A DNA stretch of 38,862 bases from Actinomycetota bacterium (GCA_027326205.1 DAHWEX010000725.1:1-38862), one strand, 5' to 3'. Shown: positions 7,147-15,736, counted from the first letter of the stretch. Notes: generated by a model from the letters alone, not told the origin. Numbers and translations: made by a program.

Positions 7147-8400
7147 TCAGCATGGCAGGATCGCCGAGATGATCGTGGGGCCGCCGGGCGGTGACTCGAC
7201 GGACAGCTCGCCGTCGATCCCGGCGATCCGGTCGGCGAGGCCGCGCAGCCCGGCGCCGTCTGCGTCGGCCCCGCCGATGCCGTCGTCGCTGATCACGACG
7301 TTGAGCGTGCCGGCCGGACCGGGCGCGCCCTCGACGACCACCCGCACGCGGGTGGCCCGGGAGTGCTTGGCGACGTTGGTGAGCGCCTCGGCGACCGTGA
7401 AGTAGGCGACCGCCTCCACCGCGGGCCGCGGCCGCACCGGCACGTCGACGTGTGTCTCGACGTGTACCGGGCAGCGGGCGGCGAGGCCGGAAAGCGCCGC
7501 GTCGAGGCCGCGGTCGGTGAGCACCGGCGGGTGGACGCCGCGCACCAGCTCGCGCAGCTCGACGAGCGCGGCCTTGGCCTCCGCGTGGGCCTGGTCGACC
7601 AGCGCGGCCGCGGCGTCGACGTCGTCGGCGAACTTCGCCTTGGCCCGGCCGAGCTCCATCGCGACCGCGACGAGGCGCTGCTGTGCGCCGTCGTGCAGGT
7701 CGCGCTCGATCCGCCTGCGCTCGGCCTCGGCGGCGTCGACCACGCGCTCCCGGCTGACCTCGAGCTCGGTCACCCGCGCCGCGAGCTCGGCGTCGCGGGG
7801 CGGGGAGATGAGCCAGCGGGTGAACGTGGCGTCGCCGGCCGCCAGGCTCCGGGTGAGCGGCGGGGCGGCGAGCAGCGCGATCAGGCCGACCGCGCAGGAC
7901 AGCCACAGCGGCGTCGTCCCGGCGTACACCGTCCCGCTGACCGACAGGCCGCCGCCGGGGAGCTGGCTCGCGTACAGCGGGATGGTGAGGCCGGTCACGC
8001 CCACGGCCCAGAGCGCGACCGTGAACGTGAACGCGACCACGCTGAACGGCAGGCGCAGCACCGCGTGCAGCACCCGGCCGCGGGTAACGCGGCCGGTGAG
8101 CGTGGCCCGCCTGGGGATGACCAGCGCCCGGTAGCCGCGCTTGCCGTCCGCGGGCCGGCCGGGGATGTCTACCCCGAGCAGCCGGAACCTGGCCCGCTCG
8201 ACGGCGGCGAACCCGTCGGCCAGGCGGGCGGTCACGCCGAGGACCGGCAGGCCGGCCAGGGCGAGCGGCAGCAGCGCCACGCCGACCGCCACCCCGGTGA
8301 CGACGACCGTGAACGAGGCGATCGCCAGCACCAGCCCGGCGACGTGGTGGGTGAAGGCGAGCCAGGTGCGGGCCGACACCAGACCGCGGAGAAGGGACAT
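7147..8400 (-). CDS. Sensor histidine kinase, HisKA_3/NarL type, with putative-sensor membrane domain
   Basis: A 417-residue kinase. The N-terminal part (about 1-200) has four hydrophobic stretches and matches the actinobacterial putative sensor domain, which lacks a large extracellular loop and is thought to sense within or at the membrane. A coiled linker (about 205-228) leads to the dimerisation/phosphotransfer helix RDLHDGAQQRLVAVAMELG with phospho-acceptor H236. The HATPase domain follows, with VAEALTNVAKHSRA (N box), ISDDGIGGA (G1) and GAGLRGLADRIAGIDG (G2). It is first in a three-gene operon. A TAGCGT box (8413-8408) lies 7 nt upstream of the ATG, so the transcript is probably leaderless. 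Confidence 0.9.
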   Translation of the reverse strand: MSLLRGLVSARTWLAFTHHVAGLVLAIASFTVVVTGVAVGVALLPLALAGLPVLGVTARLADGFAAVERARFRLLGVDIPGRPADGKRGYRALVIPRRATLTGRVTRGRVLHAVLRLPFSVVAFTFTVALWAVGVTGLTIPLYASQLPGGGLSVSGTVYAGTTPLWLSCAVGLIALLAAPPLTRSLAAGDATFTRWLISPPRDAELAARVTELEVSRERVVDAAEAERRRIERDLHDGAQQRLVAVAMELGRAKAKFADDVDAAAALVDQAHAEAKAALVELRELVRGVHPPVLTDRGLDAALSGLAARCPVHVETHVDVPVRPRPAVEAVAYFTVAEALTNVAKHSRATRVRVVVEGAPGPAGTLNVVISDDGIGGADADGAGLRGLADRIAGIDGELSVESPPGGPTIISAILPC

Positions 8401-8407
8401 ACCAGTG

Positions 8408-8436
8408 ACGCTAGGCGATCACCCGGGTGCGTCGCC
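8408..8436 (-). promoter_or_regulatory. Leaderless promoter of the kinase operon, next to a dyad
   Basis: TAGCGT (minus strand, 8413-8408) sits 7 nt before the kinase ATG. Directly upstream, 8414-8436 is a dyad with GGCGA and TCGCC outer arms and a perfect central CACCCGGGTG. Its position over the -35 region suits an operator, perhaps for the operon's own response regulator. Confidence 0.45.
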
Positions 8437-8582
8437 AGGCGGAGCGCCCACGGAAACGAGGTTGGGTTAACCCCACCCGGAATGCACCGGGCCGCACCAT
8501 GTCGGCCCGGTGGCGGACGGACGCAGCATTGCCCCATGGCTACTTCCATGACAGCGCCGCAACGAGACCGGGTGGGGTCACC

Positions 8583-10904
8583 GTGAACACCGCCGATTAC
8601 CGTCCCCATCACAGTTCTCATCACAGCTCTAATCACAGCGCCAGTCACCCAGCGCGGAAAACCGGAGCGGACACGGGCCGCAGGGCTAAGGCCCCCGTTG
8701 TCGAACGGATCGCCGGCTGGTCCGTCAGGCACCGGGTCGCGGTCGTGATCGGCTGGCTGGTCCTGGTCGTCGCCGCGTTCATGGCCGGCCAGAAGCTGGG
8801 CGTCGCGAACACCAACGCCTACGACCCCGGCCAGGCCGGGCAGGCCGAGCGGGTGCTGAACGAGCCCGGCGTCCAGCAGCCCGCCAGCGAGTCCGTGCTC
8901 ATCAAGGCCCGCTCCGCCGCCGGGACCTTCGCCAGCGACCCGCAGCTGCGCCAGGCCGCCCAGCAGGTCGTCACCGCGCTGCGGGGGCTGCCCGGCGCGG
9001 CGGCGGACATCCGCTCCCCGTTGACGACCCCCGGTTTGACCAGCGGCAACGCCGCCCTTGTCACGTTCAACGTCGCGGGTAACCCGGGCAACGACGACCA
9101 GGCGGTCGTGCCCGCGCTGAACGCGGTCGCCGCCGTCCAGGCGAAGTACCCGGGGCTGACCGTCGCCGAGGCCGGGGGCGCCAGCGTGGACCGGGCCACC
9201 GGCGCGCAGGCCAGCCAGGACTTCCGCAAGGCCGAGGTCACGTCGGTGCCGGTGTCGCTCGGGCTGCTGCTGCTCGCGTTCGGTGCGCTGATCGCCGCGG
9301 GCATCCCGCTGCTGCTCGCGGGCACCTGCGTGATCTCCGCGATCTCCCTGCTGGCCGTCCTCAGCCGCCTCGTGCCGATCAGCTCCACGACCTCGTCCAT
9401 CGTGCTGCTCGTCGGGATGGCCGTCGGCATCGACTACTCGCTGTTCTACCTGCGCCGGGTCCGCGAGGAGCGCACCGCGGGCGCCACCACCGCCGAGGCG
9501 CTGCGCACGGCCGCCCGCACCTCCGGCCGGGCCATCGTGGCGGCCGGCCTCACCGTGATCGCGTGCATGGCGGGGCTGTTCGTCACCGGGTTCCAGGTCT
9601 TCTACGGGGTGGCGCTCGGGACCATCGCGGTGGTGGGGATCGCGGTGCTCGGGTCGCTGACCTTCCTGCCCGCGCTGCTCGCCCTGCTCGGCACGGCCAC
9701 CGACCGGGCCCGCGTCCCGTTCCTCGGGCGGCGGCAGGCGACCGCCCGGCCGTCGCGGCTCTGGCGGGCCGTCGTCACCGCCGTCACCCGCCGCCCGCTG
9801 GTGCTCGGCGGGCTCGCCGCCGCGGCGCTGCTGGCGCTCGCCGTGCCGCTGCTCAGCCTGCACCTGGAGGACCCCGGCATCGACTCGCTGCCGGCGAGCG
9901 TGCCCGTCGTCCGGACCCTCGACGCGATCCAGGCCGCCTTCCCCGGCGGCCCGGCGCCCGCCGAGGTCGTCGTCACCGGCAACGGCCTGTCCGGTCCCCA
10001 ATTCGGCCACGCCCTCACCGCGCTGAACGGCGCGGTCGCCGCGAGCCACGGGGCGCTGCGCGAGCCGGTGACCACCGCGGCGCTCGCCGGCGGCAGGGTC
10101 ATGGTCGTCAGCGTTCCGCTGGCGGGCAGCGCCTCGGACGCGACGTCGAACAGCGCCCTGATCACGCTGCGGGACCACGTGCTGCCCGCGACCATCGGGA
10201 AGGTGCCGGGGATCAGCTACGCGGTGGGCGGGCAGACGGCCTCCAGCCTCGACGTCAACCACCAGCTCGGCGTCACCGCGCCGCTGGTGTTCGCGCTGGT
10301 CGCGCTGCTCGCGTTCGTCCTGCTGCTGATCACCTTCCGCTCGCTGGCCATCCCGGCGCTGTCGATCCTGCTCAACCTGCTCTCGGTCGGGGCGGCCTTC
10401 GGGCTGATGACGCTGGTCTTCCAGCACGGCCTCGGGCACGGGCTGCTCGGCTTCACGCCCTACGGCGGCATCGTCCCGTGGCTGCCGCTGTTCATGTTCG
10501 TGCTGCTGTTCGGGCTGTCCATGGACTACCACGTGTTCATCCTCAGCAGGATCGCCGAGTTGCGCGGGCGCGGGGCGAGCCCGCGGGCCGCGGTCATCGA
10601 CGGGATCTCTTCCAGCGCGGGCGTGGTGACCAGCGCGGCGGCCATCATGGTGGCGGTGTTCTCCATCTTCGCCACCCTGGGCGAGATCGAGTTCCAGCTG
10701 TTCGGCGTCACGATGGCGGCGGCGGTGCTGATCGACGCGACGATCGTGCGCGGCGTGCTGCTCCCGGCGGGCCTGTCGCTGCTGGGCGACCGTGCCTGGC
10801 GGGCGCCCGGGCGGCGCGGGCGCGCCCGCGCCGCCGGCCCCGCTGGCGCGGCGCTGGAGCGCCAGGTAGCACCGGGGCCCGTTCGGCCGATGACTCAGCA
10901 CTAG
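8583..10904 (+). CDS. MMPL/RND-family membrane transporter with His-rich N-terminus
   Basis: A 773-residue exporter of the MMPL family (proton-driven RND superfamily), predicted to have 11-12 membrane helices in two repeats, each with an extracytoplasmic loop domain. The usual landmarks are present: the helix pair around GMAVGIDYSLFYLRRVREE in the first half and GLSMDYHVFILSRIAELR in the second. The GTG at 8583 is preferred to an upstream in-frame start because it gives a normal length and a G-rich stretch lies upstream. The N-terminal cytoplasmic tail is odd: about seven histidines in residues 8-23 (HHSSHHSSNHSASH), encoded by repeated catcacag-like units. Substrate is unknown; families of this type move lipids, glycolipids or drugs. 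It is divergent from the kinase operon. Confidence 0.85.
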   Translation: MNTADYRPHHSSHHSSNHSASHPARKTGADTGRRAKAPVVERIAGWSVRHRVAVVIGWLVLVVAAFMAGQKLGVANTNAYDPGQAGQAERVLNEPGVQQPASESVLIKARSAAGTFASDPQLRQAAQQVVTALRGLPGAAADIRSPLTTPGLTSGNAALVTFNVAGNPGNDDQAVVPALNAVAAVQAKYPGLTVAEAGGASVDRATGAQASQDFRKAEVTSVPVSLGLLLLAFGALIAAGIPLLLAGTCVISAISLLAVLSRLVPISSTTSSIVLLVGMAVGIDYSLFYLRRVREERTAGATTAEALRTAARTSGRAIVAAGLTVIACMAGLFVTGFQVFYGVALGTIAVVGIAVLGSLTFLPALLALLGTATDRARVPFLGRRQATARPSRLWRAVVTAVTRRPLVLGGLAAAALLALAVPLLSLHLEDPGIDSLPASVPVVRTLDAIQAAFPGGPAPAEVVVTGNGLSGPQFGHALTALNGAVAASHGALREPVTTAALAGGRVMVVSVPLAGSASDATSNSALITLRDHVLPATIGKVPGISYAVGGQTASSLDVNHQLGVTAPLVFALVALLAFVLLLITFRSLAIPALSILLNLLSVGAAFGLMTLVFQHGLGHGLLGFTPYGGIVPWLPLFMFVLLFGLSMDYHVFILSRIAELRGRGASPRAAVIDGISSSAGVVTSAAAIMVAVFSIFATLGEIEFQLFGVTMAAAVLIDATIVRGVLLPAGLSLLGDRAWRAPGRRGRARAAGPAGAALERQVAPGPVRPMTQH

Positions 10905-10950
10905 CGAGGACCGCGGCGCCCGGCCCCGGAATGTAGATAACAATGGTGGG

Positions 10951-13491
10951 ATGACCAGCGCGGCGAATTGGGACATCGCGAGCGCGGCACCCGAACTCGC
11001 GGTGTCCGGGCTCACGGTGAGGTTTGGCGCGCTCACCGCGCTCGAAGGGGTGGACCTGGCGCTGCGGGCCGGGGAGGTCGTGGCGCTCGCCGGGGAGAAC
11101 GGGGCCGGGAAGACCACCCTGATCAGGTCCATCGCGGGAGACGTGACCCCGGTTTCCGGGGTGATCAGGGTGGGCGGGCAGTCGGTGGCGCCGCTGCCGT
11201 CGGCCGCCGCGCGGCTCGGGGTGCGCGTGGTCTGGCAGGACCTGGCGCTGAGCGACAACCTGGACGTCGCCGCGAACGTGATGCTCGGCAACGAGCGGCG
11301 CAGCCACCTGTTCTCCGACGTGGCGCTGCACCGGGACGCGGCCCGGCTGCTCGACCGGCTCGAGATCCCGCTGCGGGACACGACGCGGCCGGTGCGGCTG
11401 CTGTCCGGCGGGCAGCGCCAGATGGTGGCGGTGGCCCGGGCGATGGCGCACAACCCGCGCCTGCTGCTGCTCGACGAGCCGACCGCGTCGCTCGCCGCGC
11501 GGGAGGCGGCGCTCGTCGAGCGGCTGATCACCCGGCTGCGCGCGCGGGGGACCACGATCTTGCTGTCCGGGCACGACACGGAGCTGATGTTCCGGCTCGC
11601 CGACCGGATCGTCGTGCTGCGGCACGGCCGGGTGGTCACCTCCGTGCTGCCGAGCGAGGTGCACCCGGACGACGTCGTGGCGCTGGTCTCCGGCCAGCCG
11701 GTCGACTCCTCGGCGCGGTTCCAGCTCAGCCGGCTGCACGGCCTGGCCGGGCGGCTGGTCGCCGCCGACCCGTCCTCGTCGCTGTCGCTGATCTTGTCCG
11801 CGCTCGGGGCGGCGCTGGGCAGCGAACGGCTGGCCATTCACCTGCTCGAGGACGGCGGCCTGGTCCGGGCCGCGTCGCTCGGCATGCCGGAGGCGCTGCT
11901 CGACGCCTGGGCGCGGCTGCCGGTCGGGGCGGCGGGCGGCCCCGCCGGGCTCGCCGCCGAGCGGCAGGCGCCGGTCATCGAGGAGAACCTGCGGGCCGGG
12001 GGCGGGTCCTGGGATGTCTTCGGCGACCTGGCCCGGCCGGCCAGGGTGGCCAGTTCCTGGTCGGTGCCGGTGCTCGGACCCGGCGGGCTGCTCGGCGTGA
12101 TCACGGTGTTCCGCGCGATGCCGGGCAGGCCGCGCCGCGATGACCTGGACCTCGCCTCCCTGTACGCCGGGTACGCGGCGAGCGCGATCGAGCGGGACCG
12201 GCTGCTTGAGGAACTGACCGCGCGCAACCGGCTGCTCGAGACGATCAGGGAGATGCTGCAGACCCTGGCCGGCCCGGTGCCGACGCCGGCCGGGCTGCGC
12301 ATCGCGCTGCAGGCGCTGCGCGGCGGGCTCGGCGCGGACGAGGTGGCGCTCGTCGCCGCGCTGCCCGACGGGACCATGCTGAGCCGCGGTTACTCCAGCC
12401 CCGGCGACCACGAGCCGGACCGCCAGCCGCCCGAGGCGACCCTCGCCGTGGCGGCCGCCGTCCTGGACCGGGCCGACCCGGACGGGGTGGCGGTCGCCGG
12501 CCCGGTGAGCCTGGGCACCCGGCGCGCCGGCGGCGACCTCAGCGGCCGGTACCTGTCGGTCTCCTTCGCCCTGCCCGACGGGCGGACCGTGCTGCTGGCC
12601 GGCTGGCAGGACGGCACCCGGTCCGATGACGCGACCGCCCTGCTCGAGGACGCGGCGAACTCGGTGCGGCTCGCGCTCGAGCGCGAGCGGGCGCTGATCG
12701 CCCGGCAGGAGGCGATGGCGCTGCGCCAGTCGCGCGAGCTGCAGCGCACTTTCCTGCGCCGGCTCAGCCACGAGCTGCGAACGCCGCTCACCGCGATCAC
12801 CGGGTACGCCACCAGCCTGCTGCAGCGCGACGTCACCTGGGACGCCGACTCGCAGCAGCGGTTCCTTTCCCGCATCGCGGCCGAGTCGTCGCGGCTGGGG
12901 CGGCTGGTCAACGACCTGCTTGACTTCTCCACGATCGAATCCGGCATCCTGCGGCTGAACAGCGACTGGTGCGACATCCCGCTGGTGCTCGAGGCGGCGG
13001 TCGCCGTCCTGCCCCCGGAGGCGGCGTCCGGCGTGCACGTGGCCGAGATGCCGGGGCTTCCGTCCATCTGGGCCGACCACGACCGCCTGGAGCAGGTGTT
13101 CGTCAACCTCCTCGGCAACGCGCTCGGGCACAACCCGCCGGGGACCCGGGTGGACGTGGCGGCCGCCCTGGACGAGCCGCGCGGGGCGGTGACCGTGCGG
13201 GTCGCCGACGACGGCGAGGGCCTGCCGTCCGAACTGGCCAGGGCCGTCACCGCGGCGGCGGGCCAGCGCGACCCGCGCTGGCACGACGTGCTCGCCGCCG
13301 GCACCATCAAGCCGCGGCGGCGCGGGTCCGGCGCGGGGCTTGGGCTGTCGATCGCCAGCGGGATCGTGGCCGCGCACGGCGGCCGCCTTGAGCTTGAGCC
13401 GGTCGACCGGGGCACGTGCTTCCTCGTTACGCTGCCTATAGAGAAACCCCTCGCTGACGAGAAGCCCGTGACTGGAGTGCAAGCGCGTTGA
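10951..13491 (+). CDS. Fusion of sugar-type ABC ATPase, GAF-like domains and sensor histidine kinase
   Basis: A single 846-residue open frame. Residues 16-245 are a complete ABC ATPase of the ribose/xylose importer type: Walker A GENGAGKT (48-55), Q-loop Q96, signature LSGGQ (151-155), Walker B LLLLDE (171-176) and switch H208. Residues about 258-416 are a GAF domain (SSWSVPVLGPGGLLGVITVF), then a coiled segment and a weaker GAF-like domain (about 440-590). The kinase core has H-box RRLSHELRTPLTAITGY with H607, N box with N719/N723, G1 DDGEG (753-757) and G2 GAGLG (794-798). No signal peptide or membrane helix is visible, so it is cytoplasmic. It overlaps the response regulator gene by TTGA and precedes a xylose-type ABC importer. 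Its ATPase half resembles the operon's own transport ATPase, so it may bind the permease. All catalytic motifs look intact. Confidence 0.93.
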   Translation: MTSAANWDIASAAPELAVSGLTVRFGALTALEGVDLALRAGEVVALAGENGAGKTTLIRSIAGDVTPVSGVIRVGGQSVAPLPSAAARLGVRVVWQDLALSDNLDVAANVMLGNERRSHLFSDVALHRDAARLLDRLEIPLRDTTRPVRLLSGGQRQMVAVARAMAHNPRLLLLDEPTASLAAREAALVERLITRLRARGTTILLSGHDTELMFRLADRIVVLRHGRVVTSVLPSEVHPDDVVALVSGQPVDSSARFQLSRLHGLAGRLVAADPSSSLSLILSALGAALGSERLAIHLLEDGGLVRAASLGMPEALLDAWARLPVGAAGGPAGLAAERQAPVIEENLRAGGGSWDVFGDLARPARVASSWSVPVLGPGGLLGVITVFRAMPGRPRRDDLDLASLYAGYAASAIERDRLLEELTARNRLLETIREMLQTLAGPVPTPAGLRIALQALRGGLGADEVALVAALPDGTMLSRGYSSPGDHEPDRQPPEATLAVAAAVLDRADPDGVAVAGPVSLGTRRAGGDLSGRYLSVSFALPDGRTVLLAGWQDGTRSDDATALLEDAANSVRLALERERALIARQEAMALRQSRELQRTFLRRLSHELRTPLTAITGYATSLLQRDVTWDADSQQRFLSRIAAESSRLGRLVNDLLDFSTIESGILRLNSDWCDIPLVLEAAVAVLPPEAASGVHVAEMPGLPSIWADHDRLEQVFVNLLGNALGHNPPGTRVDVAAALDEPRGAVTVRVADDGEGLPSELARAVTAAAGQRDPRWHDVLAAGTIKPRRRGSGAGLGLSIASGIVAAHGGRLELEPVDRGTCFLVTLPIEKPLADEKPVTGVQAR

Positions 13492-14195
13492 CCGAGCCGA
13501 CCATCCCGACCCGCGTGCTCATCGTCGAGGACGACCCGAATATCGTCGACCTGATGCGGTCGAACCTGGCGGTACGCGGCTTCGACACCCTGGTGTCCTT
13601 CGACGGGAGCAAGACGCTGACGCTGCTTGACACCGAGCAGCCGGACATGGTGCTGCTCGACCTGATGCTGCCCGAGGTCGACGGGTTCGAGCTGTGCCGA
13701 CAGATCCGCGAGCGGTCCAACGTGGCGATCATCGTCGTCTCGGCCCGCGGCGGCGAGCGGGACAAGGTCAACGCGCTGAACATGGGCGCGGACGACTACA
13801 TGACCAAGCCGTTCGGCATCGAGGAGCTGCTGGCGCGGATCCTCGCCACGCTGCGGCGGACCCGGCCCGCGGACGCGACCGCCGAGGCGGCGCCGTCGGT
13901 CATCACGATCGGTGACATCGAGCTCGACCTGCCGGCGCAGCAGGTCCGGCTCGCGGGCGAGATCGTGCACCTGACGCCGACCGAGTTCGCGCTGCTGCGG
14001 GAACTCGCGCTGAACCGCGGCAAGCTGCTGTCCCGCGCGCACCTGCTCCGCCGGGTCTGGGGGCGCGGGTACGAGACGGAAACCGAGTACGTCCGCGTGT
14101 ACATCAGGCGGCTGCGGGCCAAACTCGAGCGGCCGGGCGGGGCGCCGCTGATCATCACGCAGCCGCGCGCCGGGTACAGAATCGCCGGGGACTAG
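13488..14195 (+). CDS. OmpR/PhoB-family response regulator
   Basis: A 235-residue regulator. The receiver domain has acidic D15/D16, phospho-acceptor D58 (MVLLDLMLPEVDGFE), S85 and K107 (DDYMTKPFG). The C-terminal winged helix (about 135-233) contains LTPTEFALLRELALNRGKLL and YVRVYIRRLRAKL, as in KdpE/PhoB-like regulators. Translation starts at a TTG that overlaps the kinase stop codon (TTGA), with GGAG at 13474-13477 about 10 nt upstream. The two proteins are therefore made from one mRNA and are almost certainly cognate. The next downstream region carries 11-bp-spaced direct repeats, the usual binding geometry for this family, so the binding-protein promoter is its likely target. Confidence 0.92.
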   Translation: MTEPTIPTRVLIVEDDPNIVDLMRSNLAVRGFDTLVSFDGSKTLTLLDTEQPDMVLLDLMLPEVDGFELCRQIRERSNVAIIVVSARGGERDKVNALNMGADDYMTKPFGIEELLARILATLRRTRPADATAEAAPSVITIGDIELDLPAQQVRLAGEIVHLTPTEFALLRELALNRGKLLSRAHLLRRVWGRGYETETEYVRVYIRRLRAKLERPGGAPLIITQPRAGYRIAGD

Positions 14196-14467
14196 CCGCC
14201 GCAACTACGCGGAGTAACCATGGGATATCGTAAGCCGACAATGCCCGTCAGATTAACGCGAGGGAAACAGAAACGTCACGAATCAATACCGAAGATTACC
14301 GTGACGCGCCTGTGACGGTCCAAGCGTTAACGCTTTTTTAACGATACCGCGAAGGTGTTAACGACAACGTTTCTCCGCGTACATCTAGCATTTCGGCCAA
14401 TAGCCCGGTCAATTGTGACCGGGTTATACGGATCTGGTCTCGCACGTGCCTCATCTGGCATGCGCGA
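14196..14467 (+). promoter_or_regulatory. Repeat-rich regulatory region upstream of the binding-protein gene
   Basis: This 272-bp stretch is noticeably AT-richer than the rest. GTGACG occurs at 14301 and 14312 (exactly 11 bp apart), with an inverted copy, CGTCACG, at 14274-14280. TTAACG occurs at 14253, 14327, 14338 and 14358, with the middle pair also 11 bp apart. The 14327 copy lies in a perfect palindrome, AAGCGTTAACGCTT (14322-14335), followed by a T-run. OmpR-family regulators bind 11-bp direct repeats, so the regulator encoded just upstream is the obvious candidate. The AAGCGTTAACGCTT-plus-T stretch could also act as a weak terminator for the kinase/regulator transcript. Confidence 0.6.
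14404..14423. promoter_or_regulatory. 20-bp operator-like dyad before the binding-protein gene
   Basis: CCCGGTCA (14404-14411) and TGACCGGG (14416-14423) are exact reverse complements around ATTG. TATACG follows at 14425-14430 and could be a -10 element, placing the dyad over the -35 region. It differs in sequence from the upstream direct repeats, so a second regulator may act here. Confidence 0.5.
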
Positions 14468-15736
14468 GTGAATGAGCGAGGTACACCGTTGTATTCCGTT
14501 TCAGCCCGAGCTGGCCTGACCGCCGCAGCCGCCCTGGCCGCGGTGCTCGTCGCGGCCGGCTGCAGCAGTTCTAGCAGTTCCAGCAGCAGCTCCGCGCCGG
14601 CCACGGCGTCGTCGAGCCCGGCAGGGTCCACGCCGGCCAGCGCGAGCGGCGCGTCGATCTCCGCCGGCAGCCTCACGAACGACTTCTCCGCGATGACGCA
14701 GCTCAAGTCCGTCGCGAGCGCCGGCAAGGGCAACATCACGGTGATCCTCCCGGACACCGTCTCCTCCACCCGGTACGTCGAGTTCGACGCGCCGTACCTG
14801 AAGCAGGCGTTCACCGACGCCGGCCTCTCGTCCTCGGACTTCACCATCGAGAACGCGCTGGGCAGCGACGCGACCCAGTTCAGCATGGCCCAGTCGGCCA
14901 TCACCCAGGGCGCCAGCGTGCTGGTCGTCGACCCGCTCGACTCCGGCGTCGGCGCGCACATCGAGTCCTACGCCAAGCAGCACGGCGTGGCGGTCATCGA
15001 CTACGACCGGCTGACGCTGGGCGGCACGCGCTCCTACTACGTGTCGTTCAACAACGTCAAGGTCGGCCAGGTCATGGGGCAGGGCCTGGTGTCCTGCATC
15101 ACGGCCTGGGGGGTCAAGAGCCCCAGCGTCATCGTGATGAAGGGCGCGCCGACCGACAACAACGCGACGCTGTTCGCGCAGGGCTACGACGGCGTGCTCG
15201 CCCCGTACTTCTCCTCGGGCAAGTACAAGGACGTGTCCAACCCGGCCGGCACCTGGACGCCGTCGGTCGCGCTGTCGGAGTTCCAGCAGCAGTACACCGC
15301 CCACAAGGACATCAACGCCGCGCTGATCCCGAACGACGAGAACGGCGCGCCGATCATCCACTACCTGCAGGGCCAGGGCGTCAAGGCGAAGACCTTCCCG
15401 ACCACCGGGCAGGACGCCACGCTGACCGGCCTGCAGAACATCCTGACCGGTTACCAGTGCGGCACGGTCTACAAGCCGATCTACGAGGAGGCCCAGGCCG
15501 CCGCGGCGCTCGCGGTCTACGTGCGCGCCGGCCAGACGCCGCCCGCCAGCCTGGTGAACGGGTCGACGCAGGACACCACGGCCAAGGTCTCGGTCCCGTC
15601 TGTCCTGCTGAGCCCGGAGTGGGTCACCACGGCGAACATGAACTCGACGATCATCGCGGACAAGTTCGTCTCCGCCTCGCAGCTGTGCGCGGGCTCCTAC
15701 GCGAGCGCCTGCACCGCCGCCGGCATCACTGGGTGA
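14468..15736 (+). CDS. XylF-type sugar ABC transporter substrate-binding lipoprotein
   Basis: About 415-422 residues. The signal peptide ends at a lipobox (LVAAGC), followed by a run of serines and an Ala/Ser/Pro linker, so the mature protein is a surface lipoprotein. The ligand-binding fold matches XylF (D-xylose-binding protein): VIDYDRLTLGG, YYVSFNNVKVGQ, KGAPTDNNATLFAQGYDGVL, ALIPNDENGAPIIHYLQGQG, TTGQDATLTGLQNIL and GTVYKPIYEEAQ. Two cysteines near the C-terminus (LCAGSYASAC) may form a disulfide. Start is uncertain: GTG 14468 has no clear ribosome binding site, whereas TTG 14489 has gcgagg about 8 nt upstream and gives a better signal peptide. The motifs suggest an aldopentose, but substrate is not proven. 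Confidence 0.88.
   Translation: MNERGTPLYSVSARAGLTAAAALAAVLVAAGCSSSSSSSSSSAPATASSSPAGSTPASASGASISAGSLTNDFSAMTQLKSVASAGKGNITVILPDTVSSTRYVEFDAPYLKQAFTDAGLSSSDFTIENALGSDATQFSMAQSAITQGASVLVVDPLDSGVGAHIESYAKQHGVAVIDYDRLTLGGTRSYYVSFNNVKVGQVMGQGLVSCITAWGVKSPSVIVMKGAPTDNNATLFAQGYDGVLAPYFSSGKYKDVSNPAGTWTPSVALSEFQQQYTAHKDINAALIPNDENGAPIIHYLQGQGVKAKTFPTTGQDATLTGLQNILTGYQCGTVYKPIYEEAQAAAALAVYVRAGQTPPASLVNGSTQDTTAKVSVPSVLLSPEWVTTANMNSTIIADKFVSASQLCAGSYASACTAAGITG

Noticed and set aside
8464-8473. GGGTTAACCC palindrome in the kinase/MMPL gap
   Set aside because: Short, isolated, and not positioned relative to a recognisable promoter; chance is likely.
8232-11837. A 1201-codon minus-strand open frame
   Set aside because: It is antisense to the MMPL and ABC-kinase genes, has low-complexity Arg/Gly/Asp-rich translation with no recognisable domain, and arises from high-GC codon bias.
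14301-14363. Direct repeats considered as a CRISPR or iteron array
   Set aside because: Units are only 6-7 bp and few, with no unique spacers or cas/rep genes; regulator binding sites explain them better.
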